Part shown: one piece after another, positions 52,941 to 62,512 of the stretch
Numbering within the stretch: position 1 is the stretch's first letter
Layout: the number at the start of each line of letters is the position of its first letter
Assembly: GCA_963742305.1 (NCBI GenBank)
Contig: CAVULN010000051.1
Location: 6,736 to 70,735 of the forward strand
Length of the DNA stretch: 64,000 nucleotides
Direction of reading: 5' to 3'
From: Roseiarcus sp963742305
GTDB lineage: Bacteria; Pseudomonadota; Alphaproteobacteria; Rhizobiales; Beijerinckiaceae
Notes under the pieces: model-generated
Told to the model about the DNA's origin: nothing
Seen by the model: only the letters and a program-made list of their open reading frames with translations
Databases searched by the model: none
Position numbers and translations under genes: made by a program

Positions 52941-54296
52941 TCACCCGTGCGGGTTGGGCCCGTTTCTCAGGAACTCCTCGAGCCAGTGGATATCGTATTG
53001 GCCGTTCTGGACGTCAGCGTTTCGAACGAGCGAGCGAAACAGCGGTAGCGTCGTCTCGACGCCATCGACGATGAATTCGTCGAGCGCCCGGCGAAGTCTC
53101 ATCAGGGCCTCGGTTCGCGTCCGGCCGTGGACGATCAGCTTGCCGATCAAGGAGTCGTAATAGGGCGGGATCACGTAGCCCTGATAGGCTGCCGAATCGA
53201 CGCGGATCCCCAAGCCCCCGGGGGGATGAAAGTAGGCGATCCGTCCGGGCGAGGGCTGAAATGTGCGCGCGCGCTCGGCGTTGATGCGGCATTCGATTGC
53301 GGCGCCGAGGAATTGAACGTCGTCTTGGGCGAAGGAGAGGGGCGAGCCGGCAGCAATCTTGATCTGTTCGTTGATGATGTCGATGCCGGTGATCATCTCG
53401 GTGACTGGGTGCTCGACTTGCACTCGCGTGTTCATTTCGATGAAGAAGAACTTGCCGTCCTCGTAGAGGAATTCGACCGTGCCTGCGCCGACGTAACCTA
53501 GTTCAGCCATCGCCCTGGCGACGATCCCGCCGATACTTTCGCGCTGTTCAGGATTGAGCGCAGGGGAGGGGCCCTCCTCCCAGAGTTTCTGGTGGCGACG
53601 CTGAAGGGAGCAATCGCGCTCGCCGAGGTGAATAGCGTGGCCTTGGGTGTCGCCGAGCACCTGAACTTCGATGTGGCGGGGCTTGGAGAGATATTTCTCG
53701 AGGTAGACGGAATCGCTTCCGAAGGCGGCCTTCGCCTCGATCTTGGCTGCGCTCATCGCCCCGACGATGTCCTCGGGTCCCCATGCCACTCTCATGCCAC
53801 GCCCGCCTCCGCCCGCCGCGGCCTTGATGATGACTGGATAGCCGAGCTCCGCGGCGACCTTGAGCGCTTCGTCTTCGTCCTGCACCCCGCCCTCCGAGCC
53901 TGGGACGCAGGGTATCCCGAGACGCCGGGCCGTGACTTTGGCCTCGATCTTGTCGCCCATCAAGCGGATGTGTTCGGCCTTCGGGCCGATGAACGCGATC
54001 TCGTGCTCCTCGAGAATGTCGGCGAATCGGGCGTTCTCGGCGAGAAAACCGTAGCCTGGATGGACGGCGTCCGCCCCGGTGATCTCGCACGCCGCAACGA
54101 TCGCGGGAATGTTGAGATAGCTGTCACGCGCCGGCGGCGGACCGATGCAGACGCTTTCGTCCGCGAGCTTGACATGCATCGCCTCCCGGTCGGCGGTCGA
54201 ATAGACCGCGACGGTCGCGATGCCGAGCTCCTTGGCTGCGCGCATGACCCTGAGTGCGATTTCGCCACGGTTGGCGATCAGGATTTTATCGAACAT
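52941..54296 (-). CDS. accC: Acetyl-CoA carboxylase, biotin carboxylase subunit
   Basis: A 451-residue ATP-grasp enzyme that carboxylates biotin on AccB in fatty-acid synthesis. It shows MFDKILIANRGEIALRVMRA at the start, the Gly-rich AAAGGGGRGMRVAW near residue 165, the ATP-grasp metal site EFFIEMNTRVQVEHPVTE-type block near 288, and SPGRIAYFHPPGG near 365. ATG 54296 is chosen; upstream codons belong to a repeat. It lies downstream of accB, separated by 280 bases that contain GC-rich hairpin repeats. Confidence 0.95.
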   Translation of the reverse strand: MFDKILIANRGEIALRVMRAAKELGIATVAVYSTADREAMHVKLADESVCIGPPPARDSYLNIPAIVAACEITGADAVHPGYGFLAENARFADILEEHEIAFIGPKAEHIRLMGDKIEAKVTARRLGIPCVPGSEGGVQDEDEALKVAAELGYPVIIKAAAGGGGRGMRVAWGPEDIVGAMSAAKIEAKAAFGSDSVYLEKYLSKPRHIEVQVLGDTQGHAIHLGERDCSLQRRHQKLWEEGPSPALNPEQRESIGGIVARAMAELGYVGAGTVEFLYEDGKFFFIEMNTRVQVEHPVTEMITGIDIINEQIKIAAGSPLSFAQDDVQFLGAAIECRINAERARTFQPSPGRIAYFHPPGGLGIRVDSAAYQGYVIPPYYDSLIGKLIVHGRTRTEALMRLRRALDEFIVDGVETTLPLFRSLVRNADVQNGQYDIHWLEEFLRNGPNPHG

Positions 54297-54374
54297 CGAG
54301 GCGGGCTCTTGTCGCGGCGCTGTCGGCAGTCGTTGTCGAGCTTGCTTTCCGCTGGGTCTCCGGGCCTCCGCCCT

Positions 54375-54543
54375 CATGGCCGGGCTTGTCCCAGCCATCC
54401 GCGCCGCGCAGGTTCAGCGTCGGGTTCGGACTCGCTCTTCCTGGTAAGATCTGCCTATCGACAGAAAGTCTTCCATCTTTGCCATGTTCCCAGTTGGTTG
54501 ATGCGCCGGACCAGGTGGATGGCCGCGTCAAGCGCGGCCATGA
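54375..54543. repeat. Pair of alphaproteobacterial GC-rich intergenic hairpins
   Basis: ATGGCCGGGCTTGTCCCAGCCAT (54376-54398) and ATGGCCGCGTCAAGCGCGGCCAT (54519-54541), each a 23-base hairpin with a nine-base stem and a five-base loop. They lie in opposite orientation within the accB-accC gap. This sequence type is abundant between genes in many Hyphomicrobiales (its translation gives the often-seen MAGTSPAM-like peptides). Confidence 0.7.
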
Positions 54544-54575
54544 CGCCTGCAGGCGCTGCCGATGCCGGACTGCTG

Positions 54576-55082
54576 TCATTCAATGATCATCAGCGGCTGG
54601 TCGTATTCCACCGGCGCGCCGTCGGCGACCAGAATACCGACGACCTTGCCGGCCCGCGGCGCGACGATGTCGTTAAAGGTCTTCATTGCTTCGACCAGCA
54701 TGAGCTTGTCTCCAACCTTGACCGCCGATCCGACTTCGACAAACGGCTTGGCGTCGGGACTGGCCCGCAGATAGGCGGTGCCGACCATGGGCGATCTTAC
54801 CGCGCCCGCAACATCAGCCGCCGGCGGCTCCGCCGCGGGCGGAGCGCCGGTGGCGGCCTGCGCGGGGTTGGCGGCGATGGGCGCCGGTTGAGGAACCGCG
54901 GCCAGGTTCATGTGAGCTGACGGCGCCCGCTCGCGCGCCAGACGCACCTGCAGCTCTCCGAGGCTGATCTCGATCTCGCTCAGATCGTATCGCGACACGA
55001 TTTTCGCGAGCTGGTCAACGGCTGCGATGTCGACAAGACTTTGCACAGACCCGTCGGTTCGCGCGCCGGACGGCTTCTTCAT
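54576..55082 (-). CDS. accB: Acetyl-CoA carboxylase, biotin carboxyl carrier protein
   Basis: A 168-residue carrier. The N-terminal helical region (to about residue 55) binds AccC, then comes an Ala/Pro-rich linker (about 60-95), then the biotinyl domain with the biotin-accepting Lys in LVEAMKTFNDI near residue 132. The Thr after Lys, in place of Met, is seen in alphaproteobacteria. ATG 55082 has GAGGA six bases upstream. It precedes accC, which lies 280 bases downstream across hairpin repeats. Confidence 0.93.
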   Translation of the reverse strand: MKKPSGARTDGSVQSLVDIAAVDQLAKIVSRYDLSEIEISLGELQVRLARERAPSAHMNLAAVPQPAPIAANPAQAATGAPPAAEPPAADVAGAVRSPMVGTAYLRASPDAKPFVEVGSAVKVGDKLMLVEAMKTFNDIVAPRAGKVVGILVADGAPVEYDQPLMIIE

Positions 55083-55178
55083 TTCTTTCCTCGCAATGAG
55101 AGGGGACGGGCCGGTCACGATTCGAACTTTTCTATATCCGGCGGCCCCCGGCAAGGAAAGTTCGATGAGGCGTCCGGC

Positions 55179-57266
55179 TCACCCGGGCCGCGCCCACACG
55201 CTGACGTCATGAACCGCGGCGCCGCCATGCGGGGCGACGCTGTCGTCGCCGACGAGGACGTTGATTCCCCATCCGTCAAGGAAAGCGGAGGGGGGCCAGA
55301 TGCCTTCGCTGACCAGAACGCCCGGCTTCACCCCCTCGAACAGCCGGGTATGCAAGCGTGTTCTCCCGCGCTTGTTGCCCAGTTGCACGACATCGCCTTG
55401 CGCGAGCCCGAGCCTGGCCGCGTCGGACGGATTGATGAGCACCTCCGGCCGCTGCTCCCTCGCAAGCGAAGTCAGCGTCTGGGTGAAGGTCGAATTGAGG
55501 AAGTTCCGAGCGGGCGAGGTCGCCAGCTTGAACGGGTGATCCTCGTCGACTGCCTCGTTGACCGGCCAGTGGTCGGGCAGTTCTGGAATGGCGCGCCAAG
55601 GGCCCCGCATTCCGTCATTGCCGATCGGCAAGTTGGTCCACTCGGGCTTGAACCGGAATTTCCCATCTGCAAAACCAAAGCCGCTAAGAAAATGCGACTC
55701 CTCGAAGGGTGGTTGCAGGTCGAGCCAGCACTCTCTTTCGAGCCTTTGGAGGTCGCCCAAGCCCGATTGCCGCAGCGTCCAATCGATGACCTCCCGCGGC
55801 GACATCGAGAATGCGGGATGCTTAGCTCCGACACGCGTCGCGAGCGCCGAGATCACCTCGTGATTCGAGCGGCAGCCATCCGGCGGATCGATCGCCTTAG
55901 GGGCGAACTGCAGGTGCTGGTGCCCTCCGGCGGTGTAGATGTCGTCGTGTTCAAGAAACATGGTGGCGGGAAGGACGATGTCGGCGTAGCGCGCGGTGTC
56001 GGTCATGAACTGCTCGTGCACGCAGGTGAACAGATCATCGCGCGAGAAACCGCGGCGCACCTTCTCCTGATATGGGGCGACGGCCAGCGGATTCGTGTTC
56101 TGAATGAGCATAGCGCGCACCGGCGGACCCTTTTTCAACGCCTCCCATTCGCCAGTCAGGATTGCGCCGACCCGCGACTGGTCCAGCCGGCGAACGCTGG
56201 CGTCACGAGCGTCAAGACCCTCGATCATCGTTCTGTTAAGCTTATAGACGCCGCTGCTGTTGTGGAACGCGCCTCCTCCCTCGTGCGCCCAGGCGCCGGT
56301 GACCGCGGGAATGCAGAGCGCCGCGTGCATATTGACGGCGCCGTTGCGCTGGCGCGAGAAGCCGAAACCAAGACGGAAGAAAGTTCGCTTCGTGCGCCCG
56401 ATCAGCGCAGCGAATTCCTCGATCTGCGCGACGCTGAGGCCAGTGATCGCGCTCGCCCATGCCGGATCGCGGGTCCGCACGTGCGCCTCGAGGTCGCGGG
56501 GCGCGTCGGTGTAGCGTTCGAGATAGTCCCAGTCCGCCAGGCGATCGCGAAACAGGGTGTGCATCACCGCGCAGGCGAGCGCGCCGTCCGTGCCGGGCCG
56601 TAGGCACAACGCGAGATCGGCCTGGCGCATTGTTTCGGTTTCATAGATGTCGATGGCGACGATCTTCGCGCCGCGCTCCTTGCGCGCGCGAACGGCGTGG
56701 GTCATGACGTTGACTTGGGTTACGACCGCGTTGGTGCCCCAGATGACGACGCAATCCGACTTGGCCATTTCCCGCGGATCGACGCCCGTCAACCGGCCGG
56801 TTCCGGCGACATATCCCGGCCAGGCGATCCCGACACAGATTGTCGCATGGTAGCGGGAATAGCGCTTGGCGTGCGTGAGGCGCTCGATTCCGTCCCGCAT
56901 GACGAGACCCATCGTACCGGCATAGAAGTATGGCCATACGCCTTCGGGTCCCAGTTCGCGCTCGACTGAAAGAAAATTGTCCGCGGCGCGGTCGAGCGCC
57001 TCGTTCCAGCCGATCGGCTCGAATTGCCCGCTTCCCTTGGGGCCTGTGCGGCGAAGCGGCTGGGTGAGCCGATCCGGATGATGGATGCGCTCCGAATAGC
57101 GAGCGACCTTGGCGCAGACGACGCCGGATGTGTAACTCTGGTCGCGCGCCCCGTGGATCCGGCCGATGCGCGCGCCGCCGATCACCTCGACGTCGAGAGC
57201 GCAAACCGAGGGGCAGTCGTGCGGGCAGACTGAGTGACGCCGCGTAACCTCGGTGACCGAGTTCAT
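55179..57266 (-). CDS. Molybdopterin oxidoreductase (DMSO reductase superfamily), substrate unknown
   Basis: A 695-residue cytosolic-looking molybdoenzyme. The N-terminus has a [4Fe-4S] pattern CPHDCPSVC then a Cys 28 residues later (GVVCAKVARYSER). Molybdopterin-guanine dinucleotide binding regions are visible (RYHATICVGIAWPGY; VIWGTNAVVTQVN), and the C-terminal GDVVQLGNKRGR domain is intact. No twin-arginine or Sec signal is seen at ATG 57266, unlike periplasmic DMSO/TMAO reductases. It fits a clade of soluble single-subunit enzymes of unknown substrate. No redox partner or moa/mob gene is adjacent; the nearest gene on the same strand is accB. Confidence 0.85.
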   Translation of the reverse strand: MNSVTEVTRRHSVCPHDCPSVCALDVEVIGGARIGRIHGARDQSYTSGVVCAKVARYSERIHHPDRLTQPLRRTGPKGSGQFEPIGWNEALDRAADNFLSVERELGPEGVWPYFYAGTMGLVMRDGIERLTHAKRYSRYHATICVGIAWPGYVAGTGRLTGVDPREMAKSDCVVIWGTNAVVTQVNVMTHAVRARKERGAKIVAIDIYETETMRQADLALCLRPGTDGALACAVMHTLFRDRLADWDYLERYTDAPRDLEAHVRTRDPAWASAITGLSVAQIEEFAALIGRTKRTFFRLGFGFSRQRNGAVNMHAALCIPAVTGAWAHEGGGAFHNSSGVYKLNRTMIEGLDARDASVRRLDQSRVGAILTGEWEALKKGPPVRAMLIQNTNPLAVAPYQEKVRRGFSRDDLFTCVHEQFMTDTARYADIVLPATMFLEHDDIYTAGGHQHLQFAPKAIDPPDGCRSNHEVISALATRVGAKHPAFSMSPREVIDWTLRQSGLGDLQRLERECWLDLQPPFEESHFLSGFGFADGKFRFKPEWTNLPIGNDGMRGPWRAIPELPDHWPVNEAVDEDHPFKLATSPARNFLNSTFTQTLTSLAREQRPEVLINPSDAARLGLAQGDVVQLGNKRGRTRLHTRLFEGVKPGVLVSEGIWPPSAFLDGWGINVLVGDDSVAPHGGAAVHDVSVWARPG

Positions 57267-57515
57267 GAGCCTTTCCGCGCCTTGGCCCGCAGCGGGCGGG
57301 CGCCGCATCGTAAGCAGGTTTGGGATAGCGAGCCAGTGGTTCGATTTCGGGGGAGTTTGGCCGAGGCCGCAATGCCTCTTTCGGCAATTCTGCTTAGGCT
57401 CTGATTAAGGCGCAGGCGCAGCCGGCTGGACGAACCGCGCGGGAAAGCCCAGCGCCTTGTATTTGCAACCAGATACAACTACAAGGTTGCGCTGTTTCAA
57501 CCTCTGAGTCGGCCC

Positions 57516-58109
57516 TTGAGAATCCGGTTGCTTCTCAGCGCTTGCGTGGCGTCGGTGGCGCTTGCCACGGCTTGGGCCGGGAGGGGCTTCCAAAACGAGG
57601 ACGCCAAGGTCGAGGGCGTCCCGGTTGAAGGGCCCGAGGCGCACATCCACTACGCGCCGCGCGAAAACCTTGAAGGCGTTGACGCACGCGAGATCGGACG
57701 CGCTGGCTTGTCCATCGACATGGCCGCGTACGTTCTCTCGGACCCCCAAGTCATCGAGGCGCTGGTCAAGGCTGCGGAGCGCGGCGTCGTCATCCGCATC
57801 TATTTCGACAAGTCTCAATTCGCTGAGCACGGCCCTACGCGCGGCGGACTTACCGAGGCGCTGCTTGCCCATCCGAATGTCGCGGCAAGGGTAAAAGGCG
57901 AGGGCGTCTTGATGCACCTGAAAGCGTACGCCGTCGATGGAGAGGTGTTGCGCACGGGTTCGGGCAACTTCTCCCGCTCGGGGCTCGCCGCCCAAGACAA
58001 TGACCTGGTCTTCATTGCCGATCGGGCGACCGTCGACGCGTTCGAAAACAATTTCGAGCGCATCTGGGCGCGCGCACAAAACATTGCGGCGCTGGATGCA
58101 ACTCGTTGA
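57516..58109 (+). CDS. Secreted phospholipase D-like (HKD) protein
   Basis: A 197-residue protein starting at a TTG (57516), with a signal peptide (LLLSACVASVALATAWAG). A single HKD motif, HLKAYAVDG, followed by GSGNFSRSG, is near residue 133-150, so it should act as a dimer like Nuc-type phosphodiesterases. The family cleaves phosphodiesters in nucleic acids or lipids in the periplasm. A GTG or ATG start upstream was not found. It is alone on this strand; the divergent/convergent neighbours are unrelated. Confidence 0.78.
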   Translation: MRIRLLLSACVASVALATAWAGRGFQNEDAKVEGVPVEGPEAHIHYAPRENLEGVDAREIGRAGLSIDMAAYVLSDPQVIEALVKAAERGVVIRIYFDKSQFAEHGPTRGGLTEALLAHPNVAARVKGEGVLMHLKAYAVDGEVLRTGSGNFSRSGLAAQDNDLVFIADRATVDAFENNFERIWARAQNIAALDATR

Positions 58110-58125
58110 CCTGCCGCCCACACGT

Positions 58126-58431
58126 TTAACGCGAAGCGGCCCGCGGCCGCGGCGACCCTGACGGCGTGTAGCGCTCGTAGCGCTGATTGAATGCGTCGGC
58201 CACAGTTTCCGGCCGCTTGGTGGCCGGACCGTTTTGCGCGGCGAGGATCGACGACACCTGCCACCGCCATGTGGATGGATCGTCTGTGCTGGTGCCGGTA
58301 GCTAGCTCGGTTACGCCGGCCGCATAGCTGACGCCGCCTCCGATTGCGGTCGCAACAAGTATGAGGGACTTCCGCACCGTCTCCTCCGAGGTCTTCGCTG
58401 CTATTTCCGCGCCGCGCTCCCCAACCCCCAT
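58126..58431 (-). CDS. Hypothetical small membrane-associated protein
   Basis: A 101-residue protein with one hydrophobic segment (SLILVATAIGGGVSYAAGV, about residues 22-40), then a polar C-terminal part with TWRWQVSSILAAQNG and RPETVADAFNQRYERY. No family is recognised and no strong binding site precedes ATG 58431, so the start may be a later codon. It lies between the PLD-like gene and hdaA. Confidence 0.45.
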   Translation of the reverse strand: MGVGERGAEIAAKTSEETVRKSLILVATAIGGGVSYAAGVTELATGTSTDDPSTWRWQVSSILAAQNGPATKRPETVADAFNQRYERYTPSGSPRPRAASR

Positions 58432-58478
58432 GCGACCGGCGCCAATTAATAAAAGGTAAACATAGATTTGTGGCTAAG

Positions 58479-59171
58479 CTAGGGCGATTCTGTGCGCAAG
58501 GCCATTTCCGACAGCGCATTGCTCGCCATCGCGCGAGTTATACGTCGACCTTGCGTCAAACCTTCATTGTCGAGCGCGGCGACAAGCGCACGCGCGGCGC
58601 CAAGTGAACGCTCGATTCTCAAAGCGACATAGCTTATCACGTGAGGCTCCACCTGTAGCTGGCGATCGCTGAACAACTTGAAGAGAACCGCCTCGGTCAG
58701 TTCGATGTCCGGCGCCTCAAGGCGCACGATCGGCGCCAGCCGGAGTCGCGACAGAAGGTCAGGAGTGTTGAGTCCCCAGGCGTCCGGGACGATGCGGCAG
58801 GTCGCCAGAAGCCAGACGTCGTTCTGCAGCGCCACATTGATCAGATGAAAGAAAGGCTCTTCCGCGCGCCTTGAGCAGTCGGCGTCTTCGATCAACACCG
58901 CATGCGCATGAGCGCAGGCTTCGACGCTTTGTTCGTCCAACGCATCGCCTGAAAGAGTGATGGCGCGCGCGGCGCGGGCCCAGATCGCCCCGAGGTGGCT
59001 CTTTCCCGCCCCCTCCGGCCCGACAAGAATCAACATTCGCCCCGCCCAGTTCGGCCAAAGTTCGATCACTCTCAGCGCGTCGCGATTGGACGGCGCCAAG
59101 AGAAAATCCTCGCGCGCGAAACTGGGCGAATGGGGCCAGCGAAACGTCAGCTGGCGAGGCGGAGACGTCAT
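58479..59171 (-). CDS. hdaA: Regulatory inactivator of DnaA, HdaA-like
   Basis: A 230-residue AAA+ protein like the N-terminal and central parts of DnaA but lacking the DNA-binding domain. QLTFRWPHSPSFAREDFLLAPSNRDAL near the start carries the DnaN-clamp-binding QL(T)F-like motif; Walker A GPEGAGKSHL is near residue 53, and VLIEDAD is Walker B. It promotes DnaA-ATP hydrolysis after replication initiation. ATG 59171 overlaps the stop of the PerM-like gene (ATGA), the usual gene order in alphaproteobacteria. Confidence 0.88.
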   Translation of the reverse strand: MTSPPRQLTFRWPHSPSFAREDFLLAPSNRDALRVIELWPNWAGRMLILVGPEGAGKSHLGAIWARAARAITLSGDALDEQSVEACAHAHAVLIEDADCSRRAEEPFFHLINVALQNDVWLLATCRIVPDAWGLNTPDLLSRLRLAPIVRLEAPDIELTEAVLFKLFSDRQLQVEPHVISYVALRIERSLGAARALVAALDNEGLTQGRRITRAMASNALSEMALRTESP

Positions 59172-60278
59172 TGGCCCTCCGGCTCCGAGCGGCCGCGATA
59201 AAATGCGCTCGTCAGGTAGAGGGCGACGAGATGACGGGCGACAACTCCGGTCGCCGCCGCGGTTGGAACAGCGATCAGCAGTCCAAGGAAGCCGAACAAT
59301 TGGCCGAAAGCCAGGAGCGCGAACATCAGCCAGACTGGGTGAAGCCCGATCGATTTGCCAACGAGCTTCGGCGAGAGCACGTAGCCCTCGAGGAACTGGC
59401 CGGCTCCAACGACGCCGAGAGCCAAAAAGAACAGCTTGAGACTCGGCCATCCCTTGAAGAGGGCGATGCTGAGGGAAAGCACCAGCGCCGTGAGCGACCC
59501 GACATAGGGCACGAAGCTTAGGACGCCCGCGACAACGCCGATCAGGAAGCCATAATCGAGTCCCGATCAAGGTCAAGCCCGCGCTGTACCAGACGCCCAG
59601 GAACAGGCAGACGATCGACTGGCCACGGATGAAACCAGCCAACGCATGGTTGATCTCGCGGGCAATCTTCCGCAAGCTTTCGCGGTGGTTGAGGGGCAAC
59701 CAGCTGTCGAGTTCGGCAATCATCCTCTCCCAGTCGACCAGAATATAAAAGGCCACGACCGGAGTGACGATCAGGAGCGAGAGGAAGTTGAACAGCGCGG
59801 CTCCGCCAGACACCAGCCGGGTTAAGGCGTCGAGAAGCCATTGGGCGCTCTGCGTGACGAAGTCGCCAACCGATTTTTGAATCTGGGCGCTCGCCAGTTG
59901 TGGTTTGAGGCCGAGGGCCTCGAGCCATTGGCCGCCATATTTCTCAAGGAAGGCATTGCCCTGCGCTACGGCGAACGCCTGAAGCCGCACCGCGTAGCCC
60001 GGCAGGTGCTGAGCGAAGGCAATGAACTGGCTTCCCAGGACCGGGACGACAAGGATGAAAAAGAGGACGACGGCCAGGACGAAAATGGAGAGAATGAGGA
60101 GCGACGCGCCCAGTCGATTGAACCCAAACCGTTCAAGTTTGAGCACGACGGGATCAAGCAGATAGCCGAGAACGATGCCGGCTGCGAACGGCGTGATCGT
60201 CGAGCCAAGCAAATAGACGATCAGCAGGAGGGCGGCCAGTCCGAGCCCCCAGAAGAGGACCTGGCGCTCAAGGCTCAC
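59168..60278 (-). CDS. AI-2E family (PerM/YdgG-like) transporter, one frameshift
   Basis: About 370 residues with eight membrane spans. The family pattern includes PFAAGIVLGYLLDPVVLKLERFG near residue 30 and FVPYVGSLTALVLSLSIALF in the second half. The frame breaks near 59562 (GGGACTCGATTATGG should be GGGCTCGATTATGG, one extra A); the second part ends FYRGRSEPEGQ at 59168. This is an inner-membrane permease; quorum-signal export is one assigned role in the family, but Na+/H+ exchange and others are known, so the substrate is open. It is cotranscribed with hdaA. Confidence 0.83.
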
Positions 60279-60287
60279 GAGCCAACC

Positions 60288-60710
60288 TCATGCCGTTTCA
60301 GCAGCTCCGCCGGCCGGCTGCAGCAAATCCCATTTTCCGCCCCAGGGATCGACAAAGACCGCTACGAGGCCATAGGGCTCGCGACGCGGCTTTTCCAGGA
60401 GATTGACCCCGCGCTCGAGCAGAATTCTCGTAATCCCCCCAGAAATTGTCGGAGTAAAGAAAAAAGCCGACTCGTCCCCCGACCTGGTCGCCAACACGGG
60501 TCCTCTGACCCTCATCGCTTGGAACCGCGAGCACAAGGGCCGCGCCTGAGTCCTGTGACGGCGCGACGACAATCCAGCGTTTGGCAGGCGAGAGCTGGGT
60601 GTCTTCGAGAACCGCGAAACCGAGGACGCCGCTGAAGAAAGCGAGTCCATCGTCATAGTCCGGCACAAGAACCGTGACAGCGGCGAGATCCTCCGGAGCA
60701 CGGCGCGCCC
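60288..60710 (-). CDS. VOC (glyoxalase/bleomycin-resistance-like) protein, one frameshift
   Basis: About 138 residues. The first half (VTVLVPDYDDGLAFFSGVLGFAVLEDTQLSP) and the end (EPYGLVAVFVDPWGGKWDLLQP) are the paired betaalphabetabetabeta units of a VOC metalloenzyme. They lie in different frames; a shift near 60430 joins DNFWGDY to RERGVNLLEKPRREPYG-type sequence. The start codon is unclear, probably just after the stop of the pgsA-like gene (60711). It is followed at nine bases by the PerM-like gene. The reaction is unknown. Confidence 0.7.
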   Translation of the reverse strand, partial: GRAVLRRISPLSRFLCRTMTMDSLSSAASSVSRFSKTPSSRLPNAGLSSRRHRTQARPLCSRFQAMRVRGPVLATRSGDESAFFFTPTISGGITRILLERGVNLLEKPRREPYGLVAVFVDPWGGKWDLLQPAGGAAETA

Positions 60711-61288
60711 TTACCGGCTCATATGGTCCAGCCACTGGGCGATATAGAAGCTGCCCGAGGCCAGGGTCGTCGCGGCGACCATCCATTGTAGGGGGAAGTC
60801 TGCAGGATCGGCTCATCGAGGCCGTAGGCGCGGACCCCGAGAGCGAAGCCTGCGAGGGTGATCTGCGCGACCGTATTAAGCTTCGACACCCAGACCGGGC
60901 GAATGGCCTCGACAGGCTTGTCGAGCAGCCAGGAGACCAGCACCGCCACGACGATCATCACGTCTCTGGACACAACGGTGATAGCAAGCCAAGCGGACAA
61001 ACCGGCATAAATGGCAAGCGAAACATAGATCGAAATCAAGAGCGCCTTGTCCGCGAGGGGATCGAGATAGGCGCCGAGTTCCGTGCGCAGATTGAAGTTT
61101 TTGGCGATAAACCCGTCGATCGCATCCGATACGCCGGCCAGGATGAAAATCAGGAACGCTGGAAGGAACCGTTGCGATATGATCATCATGACAGCCAGAG
61201 GCGTCATCAACATTCGCGCCAGCGTAATGAAATTGGGTATATTGCCGAGGATGTTGCCAATATTCATCAAGTATTGACACCGTGGCAT
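60711..61288 (-). CDS. CDP-alcohol phosphatidyltransferase (PgsA-like), one frameshift
   Basis: About 192 residues, five to six spans, with the CDP-alcohol motif DAIDGFIAKNFNLRTELGAYLDPLADK near residue 45 (Asp residues conserved; the usual AR is AK). It makes phosphatidylglycerol phosphate or a related phospholipid. The frame breaks near 60786 (AATGGATGGTCGC; one G missing), after which the true end is YIAQWLDHMSR with TAA at 60711. The start is ATG 61288, or 61267 seven codons later. It heads the operon with the VOC, PerM and hdaA genes, a conserved order in Hyphomicrobiales, and is divergent from purM. Confidence 0.82.
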
Positions 61289-61442
61289 CGCCCCGCGGAC
61301 ATCCCTCCCTTTGGCCTTGGCCGCGCGCGGATAACCACGGTAACACGAAGTCGCAAGGTTGGGAAACCGAGCCCGGCTCGCGGCCCTTGCGTGTTTCGTA
61401 GCGGGCAATTACTCCGATCCTCGCCGACGCCCTGCGAGCCCG

Positions 61443-62512
61443 ATGTCCGAAAGCCGAGAACTCTTCACCTACTCCGAATTGGGGGTCGACATCGATGTCG
61501 GCAACCGGATTGTGGATCGAATCGCCCTGTTCGCCGACGCCGGCGACTCGCCGTTCCGGGGCGGGGGCGGAACTTGGCGGGTTTCGGCGGACTGTTCGAT
61601 CTGAAGGCCGCGGGGTTTATCGACCCGATCCTGGTCGCCGCCAACGACGGCGTCGGCACAGTCCCAAGATCGCCATCGAGAGCGGCGTATACGATACGAT
61701 CGGCGTCGACCTCGTGGCCATGTGCGTCAACGACATTGTCGTTCAGGGCGCCGAGCCGCTGTTCTTCCTGGATTATTTTGCTTCGGGCAAGCTCGACGAG
61801 GAGATCGCCGCCGCGGTCGTGCAAGGCGTCGCGGAAGGGTGCGCGCAATCGGGGTGCGCATTGATCGGTGGGGAGACGGCGGAGATGCCAGGCCTTTATG
61901 GACCGGGCGACTTCGACATCGCCGGCTTCGCTGTTGGCGCCGCCGAGCGCGGGACGCTCATGCCCCGGAGCGGGCTGAAGCCGGGCGACCTTGTCTTCGG
62001 CCTGCCGTCGTCGGGGATTTACTCGAACGGATTTTCGCTGGTGCGGCGGATCGTCGCGCGGGCCGGCCTCGGATGGGACGCTCCCGCGCCATTCGATCCG
62101 TCGCGCTCGCTCGCCGACGCGCTTCTGACACCGACGCGCCTTTACGTGCGCCCGTTGCTTCAGGCGCTTAAGCAGACGCGGGGGATACACGCGCTCGCCC
62201 ACATTACCGGCGGCGGCTATCCGGACAATCTGCCGCGCGTGCTTGATGACGGCCTCGCGGTTGCGCTCGATCTCGACGCCTTCGGCGCCGCAACCCGTCT
62301 TTTCCTGGCTTGCATCGATTGGCGGTCTCGACGAAGCCGAGACGCTGCGCACCTTCAATTGCGGGTTCGGGATGGCGGCGTTCGTTTCCGCCGACTGTGC
62401 TCCGGAAGCGCACGGGGCGCTGGCGGACGCCGGGCTCTCGCCAGTTCTGATCGGGGGCTGCACCCCCGCGAAGGGTCGACCCCTCGTCGTCCGTGGGGGG
62501 TTGAAGTTGTGA
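61443..62512 (+). CDS. purM: Phosphoribosylformylglycinamidine cyclo-ligase, several frameshifts
   Basis: AIR synthase of purine synthesis, about 355 residues when rebuilt. Conserved parts are YSELGVDIDVGNRIVDRI near the start, CVNDIVVQGAEPLFFLDYFA, GGETAEMPGLY near residue 150, and LPSSGIYSNGFSLVRRI. Single-base shifts are needed near 61545, 61655 and 62310; the last part (LRTFNCGFGMAAFVSADC ... LVVRGGLKL) ends at the TGA 62510-62512. As purM is normally essential for growth without purines, sequence error is likely. It overlaps purN by GTGA. Confidence 0.88.

Noticed and set aside
57516..58109. Defence-system nuclease (PLD type)
   Set aside because: It has a signal peptide and no defence genes nearby, so a periplasmic phosphodiesterase is simpler.
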